Program-made: the position numbers and the translations under genes
Origin: a virus
Reading direction: 5' to 3' (one strand)
IMG/VR virus record: IMGVR_UViG_3300006076_000001
Location: 29,787-93,786 of that record
Length of the DNA stretch: 64,000 nt
Notes under the pieces: generated by a model
What the model saw: the letters and a program-made list of their open reading frames with translations, nothing else
What the model was told of the DNA's origin: nothing
The model's database searches: none
In this document: one piece after another, positions 59,189-64,000 of the stretch
Numbering within the stretch: the stretch's first letter is position 1
Layout: the number at the start of each line of letters is the position of its first letter

Positions 59189-59746
59189 TTATTGTTCCTC
59201 TAACTCTTCAGTTATTACTTTTAGCATTTCGTCCATACCTAAACAATTTTTAACAAGAATAAACTCAAGCATAGCAAAATACTCAACAACAGATTCATTA
59301 TCTAACACCATTGAAACTGCTTCGGCTGTCATTGTTTTTTTAGGGTATTTTTCATCAATGTCAATTATTATCTCAGCTAATGCTAAAAATCCTTTATTTC
59401 CAGTTTTAAAATAATGAGTCATCACCATAGTAACAATTGACTCATAATGGGAATAAGCTACTGAATTAAAAATGTTAATAACAAATGCTCTTTGCACTTC
59501 ACTTAATTCATTTAGTTTAGATAAAAAGTATCCTCTAGCACTTGGTTGTAATAAAACACTTCCCACTGTCAATAAATCTGATGTTATATTATCAATAAAT
59601 TTTGAATCTACACCATAAGCTTTTGGAATAGATTCAACACTGTGATTTATAACATCTACTGTCACATTATCCTTAATTTTGTTAAACACTTCGTTAATTT
59701 TTGCTTTTACTTCATTTACTGGAACTTTTTTAGGTCTGATTTCCAT
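59189..59746 (-). CDS. Unknown 185-residue helical protein
   Basis: VKAKINEVFNKIKDNVTVDV start, DLLTVGSVLLQPSARGYFLS, ALAEIIIDIDEKYPKKTMTA, acidic tail. No family recognised. First gene after an exact phage-type promoter. Confidence 0.75.
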   Translation of the reverse strand: MEIRPKKVPVNEVKAKINEVFNKIKDNVTVDVINHSVESIPKAYGVDSKFIDNITSDLLTVGSVLLQPSARGYFLSKLNELSEVQRAFVINIFNSVAYSHYESIVTMVMTHYFKTGNKGFLALAEIIIDIDEKYPKKTMTAEAVSMVLDNESVVEYFAMLEFILVKNCLGMDEMLKVITEELEEQ

Positions 59747-59777
59747 TTTCTGACTCCTTTTTGATTTATTTCGTATC

Positions 59778-59806
59778 TTTATACGAAAATCGCTTCTTAT
59801 TTTTAA
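59778..59806 (-). promoter_or_regulatory. Phage-type promoter with palindrome over the -10
   Basis: Minus strand ATATTAAAAA, 16 bases, TATAAA. An 8-bp TTTCGTAT/ATACGAAA hairpin with a 4-base loop covers the -10 box. Confidence 0.7.
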
Positions 59807-59808
59807 TA

Positions 59809-60582
59809 TTATTCAACTATTATTTTAGAAAAGTTATCTTCAGCCCATTTATAAAAATCTGTAGTTATCAAGACATCATTTTTAATATAAGATTTAATTA
59901 TAATTTTATCTCTTGAAAATTTAACACCATTTTCTTCCAATAATTTAATTCTTCTTTTAAGTATATTTAGAGTAGAATCTATTTCTAATAACATATCATC
60001 TACATAAACAACAGGAAATTTATCTTTAACAATTAAAGCGTTATCCAATTCATAAACCTCAAATAAAGTTAAGTTCAAGATGTTTATTAATTTAGATACA
60101 AGAGCAACAAAATAATTAGTAGAATTAGAAAAATACTTAGTTATAATAAACTCAAATAAGAACTTTTCTACATCTTTGTGATATTCCAACCACAAATCAA
60201 AATACTTTTTGTCCCATTTATTAATTTTAATATACCTATTAATAATATTTGTGTATTGATTTTTAATCTGAACGGCTTTTGTTTTAACTTTTTGTTTAAT
60301 TTCCTCAATTTCTTTAACTGAAAGTTGATTTTCTTCTTCCTGTGTATGCACTCTTAATAAAAAGTTTTCCAACCATAGTATAAATATAAACCATAAGTTA
60401 TACTTCAATAAAACAACCTCTTTTGCAAGAGGCGAAAATTGATGATTAGGTGCATTATAAATAATCTCAGAAAGAGTTTCTGATTGTTTAAGCTTAAAAA
60501 CTCCCAACCATTTACTAGTGATAATCCTATACTCTATATTATTAGGTTTATATTCGGAACACTCATTCAAAATGCTAAACAT
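59809..60582 (-). CDS. Unknown 257-residue protein
   Basis: Helical, basic and aromatic (FSPLAKEVVLLKYNLWFIFI; IKQKVKTKAVQIKNQYTNII) with a strand-rich end (KFPVVYVDDMLLEID). No family recognised. No phage-type promoter seen upstream. Confidence 0.75.
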   Translation of the reverse strand: MFSILNECSEYKPNNIEYRIITSKWLGVFKLKQSETLSEIIYNAPNHQFSPLAKEVVLLKYNLWFIFILWLENFLLRVHTQEEENQLSVKEIEEIKQKVKTKAVQIKNQYTNIINRYIKINKWDKKYFDLWLEYHKDVEKFLFEFIITKYFSNSTNYFVALVSKLINILNLTLFEVYELDNALIVKDKFPVVYVDDMLLEIDSTLNILKRRIKLLEENGVKFSRDKIIIKSYIKNDVLITTDFYKWAEDNFSKIIVE

Positions 60583-60600
60583 TTTACAAACTCCTTTTTA

Positions 60601-61128
60601 TTATTTCAATCGTTTGTTACCAACACCAATTATGGTATTAATTAAATCTTTAATAAAAGAAAAGTCTTTATCTATTTCTTTTTCAATTAATTGTAATTTA
60701 GTAAGTAAATTTGATAATAAGTCTTCTAACCCATCTAAACTTTTTTCAAATTGACCTATTCTGGCATCGGATTTAACTAATCTGGTTTCTAAATCGTAGG
60801 TTTGTTTTCTCAAAGCTTCAATTGTATCTTTTATATCTTTTACACTAACATCTATTAAATTAGTTTTAGTTTCCAAAGATGACAAAATCTCTTTTAATTT
60901 ATCTACCACCTCTTTAGTAGATTTATTTAAATTATGAGTTTCATCTAAAGTAGATTTTATAGCTTTATTATCATTTAATGCCCTTTTCCTAAAAAAGAAT
61001 AAAAAAGTCCAAATAGAACTTAAACCAAATATAACAATTATCATTACTTGATGAAAGTTTAAATTGTGTATTAGTTTTTCTGCGTGTGAAAGTACCCATA
61101 CAAAAAATGATGAAAATATGCCATCCAT
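60601..61128 (-). CDS. Membrane-anchored coiled-coil protein
   Basis: 175 residues from ATG 61126-61128 with GGAGG. One or two hydrophobic segments (FFVWVLSHAEKLIHNL; VMIIVIFGLSSIWTFLFFF), then a long coiled coil (ALRKQTYDLETRLVKSDARI; LLSNLLTKLQLIEKEIDKDF). It follows the endolysin gene and could be part of the lysis or envelope machinery. Confidence 0.7.
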   Translation of the reverse strand: MDGIFSSFFVWVLSHAEKLIHNLNFHQVMIIVIFGLSSIWTFLFFFRKRALNDNKAIKSTLDETHNLNKSTKEVVDKLKEILSSLETKTNLIDVSVKDIKDTIEALRKQTYDLETRLVKSDARIGQFEKSLDGLEDLLSNLLTKLQLIEKEIDKDFSFIKDLINTIIGVGNKRLK

Positions 61129-61148
61129 CGTCCAATTACCTCCATTTA

Positions 61149-61730
61149 TCAAACCATAATTTTATCTCTTAATATATCTATAAATTTTAAAACTCGCTTA
61201 TTTATCCAACCTTTTAAATATTTTAAATTTTTAGGTCTTTTTATAGTAATCAATATATAATATTTAGCTCTGAGAATAAGTAAATACATTCTAAGTAATG
61301 TTAAATCAGATTTAAATAACATAGATAGAGTGTGATTCCCTATGATGTTATCTTCTATTAAAATCTTCTTACCAAAAGTAGAGTTGATTGCTTTCTGTAG
61401 CAACTTACCACCAAGACCTGTATTAATATGTGTATCTAAAATATAGAGAGCTACCCATTTGTCATACTTTACTAATTCATCTCCTTTAATAGGTAGCCAA
61501 AAGTGTTTATAATAGATTTCCTTAGCTTTTTCTTTTGTTAAAGATTTAATATCATCTTTATTAATAATCCCATCTTTAGTTAAATCAAGACTGTGAAATT
61601 TTAAAAATGATAAAGAGATACCATATTTAGTAGTACCCCCTTTATCATCTGGGTCATCTACAAACCCACCCTCAAAATTATCAATAATAAACTCAATAGC
61701 CCAATCAAAAAATGTTTTATTTGAGTCCAT
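61149..61730 (-). CDS. Endolysin, glycoside hydrolase family 108
   Basis: 193 residues. FEGGFVDDPDDKGGTTKYGIS has the catalytic Glu (E20) and the family's D-D-P-D-D-x-G-G-x-T-x-x-G-I. ALYILDTHINTG follows, and a C-terminal PG_binding_3-like part ends YLKGWINKRV. Degrades peptidoglycan at lysis. No signal peptide, so it needs the holin. Overlaps the NlpC/P60-like gene by 14 bases. Confidence 0.92.
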   Translation of the reverse strand: MDSNKTFFDWAIEFIIDNFEGGFVDDPDDKGGTTKYGISLSFLKFHSLDLTKDGIINKDDIKSLTKEKAKEIYYKHFWLPIKGDELVKYDKWVALYILDTHINTGLGGKLLQKAINSTFGKKILIEDNIIGNHTLSMLFKSDLTLLRMYLLILRAKYYILITIKRPKNLKYLKGWINKRVLKFIDILRDKIMV

Positions 61731-62232
61731 TTTTTATCTTTTTAAATAATTTTTTAAAGAAACATTTAACCACATTACCACAATAAGACTGATTAAGTAA
61801 AATGGCTTTCAATCTAGCTGGACTTATTCTATAAGGCTCTTTATCAAATAATTCTGACACTCCTACTATCATAAGAAACTTTGAGTCCCATTCAGAACAA
61901 AAATACCTATCTTCTCTATCCTTAAATGGAGAAATAAATCCAAGGATACCCATCCAATCATATTTACAATGTTTTGTTTTCTCAAAGAAAGTAAGACCTC
62001 TAAGTAAATCTTTATCTAAAATCTCCATTTCTAAGTATTGCCAAGCCTGATAATCGATTTTATGTGGGACTTTTCTAACTCCTCCATCTCTTGGTGATGA
62101 TGAGTATTGATACCCATCAATCACTATCTCTGTATGACAAACATCAGAATTAGTCCACCAAGCTACTAATTTATCATAAAAAGTAGCTTTAGGAGCGGTT
62201 TTTTTATAAAAAGCTACTTGTATTTTAGCCAT
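61717..62232 (-). CDS. Permuted NlpC/P60-like (papain-fold) protein with MAKI-x-VAF start
   Basis: 171 residues. Catalytic pattern of permuted papain-like enzymes: His in VCHTEIVIDG (H33), YSSSPRDGGVR, and Cys in RYFCSEW (C112). Members cleave peptide or lipid bonds in the envelope. The N-terminal strand MAKIQVAFYK is natural for this fold, which matters for the shared-leader question. Basic tail (KCFFKKLFKKIKNGLK). Confidence 0.75.
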   Translation of the reverse strand: MAKIQVAFYKKTAPKATFYDKLVAWWTNSDVCHTEIVIDGYQYSSSPRDGGVRKVPHKIDYQAWQYLEMEILDKDLLRGLTFFEKTKHCKYDWMGILGFISPFKDREDRYFCSEWDSKFLMIVGVSELFDKEPYRISPARLKAILLNQSYCGNVVKCFFKKLFKKIKNGLK

Positions 62233-62478
62233 TTATACCCTCCTCTTCATATAGAATATTAGCTAAAATAATTTTAGTATTATTAAACTCTTCTAACCTA
62301 AACTTTTTCTTCCATCACCTATATGTACAAAAAAGTCAGACACCTTAAAATAAGTTTTAATATCACCATCTAATTTATCATTACCAATAACCATTCTAAT
62401 ATTTTTCCTCTAATTTAAATAATATTCAGAATCTACTACCATTTTATATGAATCAGCTAATACGACTGCCTTTGTCAT
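62225..62478 (-). pseudogene. Decayed ~80-residue gene
   Basis: From ATG 62476-62478 (ATGA overlap with the lipoprotein stop) the frame reads MTKAVVLADSYKMVVD, meets one in-frame TAG, continues MVIGNDKLDGDIKTYFKVSD and FFVHIGDG. Then a one-base shift near a run of A gives KFRLEEFNNTKIILANIL to a stop overlapping the next gene. One nonsense and one frameshift fit recent decay, or a sequencing error at the A run. No family recognised. Confidence 0.5.
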
Positions 62479-62819
62479 TTCAAAACTTTTATTGATTGAT
62501 TTTTATCTAAAAAGTTTTTTCTAAAATCAAGATAATTTTCTATTTTAGTATTACATCTAACCAAATGTAACTTTAAATCTTTAATATAAGAAATTAGTTC
62601 TATCATTTTGTCTTTAGGTATGCAAACATCTCCCCATTCTTTAACACAAACTTTGTTACCTTTATTATAAAAAGTGTAACTCAAAGATTTATTGAACTCT
62701 TCAGTTGCATATGTAGGTAATGATGGTTTAACCATAATGTATTTAGTTTTAACTACTACCTCTGGTTTAGTAGAACAAGCAATAAATAAAAATGGTATTA
62801 AAAGTAATAACTTTTTCAT
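62475..62819 (-). CDS. Lipoprotein, probable outer spanin
   Basis: 114 residues. Lipoprotein signal MKKLLLLIPFLFIAC with the lipobox Cys at 15, then a periplasmic part with EFNKSLSYTFYNKG and a helical end. Starts with an ATGA overlap on the inner-spanin-like gene. Outer spanins bridge the outer membrane at the last step of Gram-negative lysis. Longer than many Rz1 proteins. Confidence 0.65.
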   Translation of the reverse strand: MKKLLLLIPFLFIACSTKPEVVVKTKYIMVKPSLPTYATEEFNKSLSYTFYNKGNKVCVKEWGDVCIPKDKMIELISYIKDLKLHLVRCNTKIENYLDFRKNFLDKNQSIKVLK

Positions 62820-63151
62820 AATTCCACCTTATACTCTGTATTGTCTGGTTTAGTTGCTATGTTTTCTACAATTTCCTCTTTTTCTTTAAGAACTTGACTT
62901 GTTTTTTTAGATATATCTTTTTGTAGTTTTTCTTGGCTCTCTTTTAATTTTCTTTCATTCTCAGCTATATTAATAGCTACTTTACTTTTAGATTCAAAAG
63001 AATCAGCTCTTGCTGTTTCTTTTTTTAATTGATTTTCTTTTTCCTCTAATTCTTCCTCTTTTTGTTGATTTTTAAAAGCAAAAAAGATAGCCATTGCTGA
63101 TGCTATCATAGCACCAAAACCGAATATAATTTCTTTTATTTTACCAAACAT
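62816..63151 (-). CDS. Membrane-anchored coiled-coil protein, probable inner spanin
   Basis: 111 residues. N-terminal transmembrane helix (IIFGFGAMIASAMAIFFAF), then a charged coiled coil (NQQKEEELEEKENQLKKETA). Dispersed repeat copy F encodes KVAINIAENERKLKESQEKL within it. Position between holin-like and lipoprotein genes fits an i-spanin. Confidence 0.65.
   Translation of the reverse strand: MFGKIKEIIFGFGAMIASAMAIFFAFKNQQKEEELEEKENQLKKETARADSFESKSKVAINIAENERKLKESQEKLQKDISKKTSQVLKEKEEIVENIATKPDNTEYKVEL
62911..62978. repeat. Dispersed palindromic element, copy F (diverged, in CDS)
   Basis: Core AGCTATATTAATAGCT at 62963-62978 in the A-C orientation. The upstream TCTTGGCT...TTTCATTC part matches the same positions of copy B with more changes. 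It is in frame. Confidence 0.55.
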
Positions 63152-63152
63152 T

Positions 63153-63458
63153 TTAATTTCCTTTATTTTGACTCTGACCTATTTTAATATCTCTATAAAC
63201 TTCGGCTAAATGAATAAGAGTATTAGCACCAACCACAGTAGTAATAAATGCTACTAATACAATCCAAGAAGATGTGTGTAAAATCTCAATGTAAATTTGA
63301 TCGTTTGCTTTAATGTTAAAGATTAATGGATAAATAGAAGTAATAATGTAGATGATTATAAATGTAATCATAGCAAATCTTGACCCGATTTTATGCTTAC
63401 CATACCAATCTGCATAAGTATCCAAAGCTTTGTTTGCAACTTGCTCTATATTTGGCAT
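63153..63458 (-). CDS. Holin-like membrane protein
   Basis: 101 residues from ATG 63456-63458 with GAAGGAG. Two transmembrane segments (FAMITFIIIYIITSIYPLIF; HTSSWIVLVAFITTVVGANT) with a charged helical N-terminus and a hydrophilic tail. First gene of the lysis run, two bases before the spanin-like gene. Holin by size, topology and context. Confidence 0.65.
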   Translation of the reverse strand: MPNIEQVANKALDTYADWYGKHKIGSRFAMITFIIIYIITSIYPLIFNIKANDQIYIEILHTSSWIVLVAFITTVVGANTLIHLAEVYRDIKIGQSQNKGN

Positions 63459-63502
63459 TTTAATCTCCTTCAAATTAATTTATTGTAAAAGTTTCCAGAA
63501 CC

Positions 63503-63531
63503 TTTATAGAAAACAACTTTTACCATACAAT
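63503..63531 (-). promoter_or_regulatory. Possible promoter of the lysis cassette
   Basis: Minus strand TTGTAT, then 16 bases, TATAAA. The -10 and spacing match the phage class; the -35 is different. It overlaps the end of the upstream tail-fibre-type gene. Confidence 0.4.
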
Positions 63532-64000
63532 AGCCTCCAGTTCATCTATTGAAGTAGCAGAGTTAATTTTATCTTCCAATGCTTGTCTTTTACCTATCGC
63601 AGAACCAGCAATTAATGAATATGTGTCAGCTTTTTTAACTATTTTTTGTGCTAATTCAGTTTTATCCACACCCCTTGCAGTAGCTATTGAATCTAACAAA
63701 GGTGTTGCAACTGTGTTATCAGCTAAATAAGCTCTTGCTTCTCTTTCTTGTTTATCCCAAGATAGTTTTTCAATTTCAGGGTATTGTGCTGTAATAGCTT
63801 CCATAGCTGATTCAAATGCTTGATTTATTTCGTCTAATTTTTTAGCTTTAGCCTCAATAAATTTAAGTTCTCTTACTTTTGCATCTATTTCTTCTTGAGT
63901 CGGTTGTTTTAAATCTTGTCTATACCATTTAACTATCTTTCCATTTTCGTCTAAATCAAATTGAGCTACTTCAGGTTTACATAATTCTGAAATAGCTTTA
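63520..64000 (-). CDS. Tail-fibre-assembly / DUF4376-like protein, 5' end outside the window
   Basis: About 160 C-terminal residues; the frame is open past base 64000, and an internal ATG at 63804 is not the true start. KPEVAQFDLDENGKIVKWYR, then QEEIDAKVRELKFIEAKAKK and EKLSWDKQEREARAYLADN with LLDSIATARGVDKTELAQKI and ALEDKINSATSIDELEAI. This is the usual C-terminal pattern of DUF4376-type tail fibre accessory proteins. It lies just ahead of the lysis genes. Confidence 0.75.
   Translation of the reverse strand, partial: KAISELCKPEVAQFDLDENGKIVKWYRQDLKQPTQEEIDAKVRELKFIEAKAKKLDEINQAFESAMEAITAQYPEIEKLSWDKQEREARAYLADNTVATPLLDSIATARGVDKTELAQKIVKKADTYSLIAGSAIGKRQALEDKINSATSIDELEAIVW

Noticed and set aside
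62400-62415. TAG stop-codon recoding in this phage
   Set aside because: The in-frame TAG in the decayed gene is accompanied by a frameshift, and a normal gene (44331-44957) ends in TAG with the next gene starting just after.
1-64000. CRISPR array or direct-repeat array
   Set aside because: The repeats found are dispersed kilobases apart and mostly inside genes; no regularly spaced repeat-spacer pattern was seen.

Overview
The window is one gene-dense stretch of a large tailed double-stranded DNA bacteriophage. It carries a major capsid protein, scaffold-like protein, portal, large terminase, lysis genes, its own replisome parts and a full deoxynucleotide pathway. All ~98 genes I can support lie on the minus strand, so transcription runs from base 64000 towards base 1. 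DNA is very AT-rich, genes overlap by a few bases or sit a few bases apart, and almost every start has an AGGAG-type ribosome site. A holin / two-component spanin / lipoprotein set means a Gram-negative host. The host genus cannot be read from this window; an AT-rich Gram-negative such as a campylobacterotan is plausible but unproven. No stretch longer than about 260 bases lacks a gene.

Layout in the direction of transcription. 64.0-61.1 kb: end of a tail-fibre-type protein, then the lysis cassette (holin-like, inner and outer spanin-like proteins, a decayed gene, a permuted NlpC/P60-like protein, GH108 endolysin). 61.1-52.3 kb: small unknown genes plus an all-alpha NTP pyrophosphohydrolase, dCMP deaminase and a secreted DRGH nuclease. 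52.3-42.6 kb: replication and recombination (helicase, RecA/UvsX, SbcC split into two genes, SbcD, probable sliding clamp, primase Toprim fragment, deoxynucleotidase). 42.3-37.1 kb: small proteins, a PurA/PurZ-family enzyme and a tail-completion-like protein. 37.0-33.4 kb: DnaX-type clamp loader and a sigma-like HTH protein. 31.6-23.6 kb: packaging and head genes (terminase, putative protease, portal) with NrdA between them. 23.6-16.3 kb: a homing-type endonuclease, a second sigma-like protein, ssDNA-binding protein with a structured leader, dUTPase and a primase zinc-domain relic. 15.6-4.0 kb: family A DNA polymerase in two separated fragments, with ThyX, an NrdB fused to an endonuclease, a resolvase-like nuclease and a transglycosylase between them. 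3.3-1.2 kb: scaffold-like protein, decoration-like protein, major capsid protein, ended by a terminator. 1.1-0 kb: another endonuclease gene.

Four points stand out. (1) A PurA-family enzyme with the Asp-to-Ser change typical of PurZ occurs together with a second, all-alpha NTP pyrophosphohydrolase and a family A polymerase; this raises the possibility of a 2-aminoadenine (Z) genome. (2) A phage promoter class, TTAAAAA-N16-TATAAA, recurs in front of many genes, while a host-like TTGACA promoter stands before a sigma-like gene; together they suggest a transcription cascade. (3) A dispersed ~75-100 bp element with a 16-bp palindromic core sits in-frame inside five unrelated genes and once between genes, and its core is inverted in two copies. 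(4) Two short N-terminal peptides, MAKI-x-(V/L)AF and MIHL-x-A, recur on otherwise unrelated proteins. Polymerase, primase and SbcC are all split into separate genes, and one endonuclease has become fused in frame to ribonucleotide reductase.
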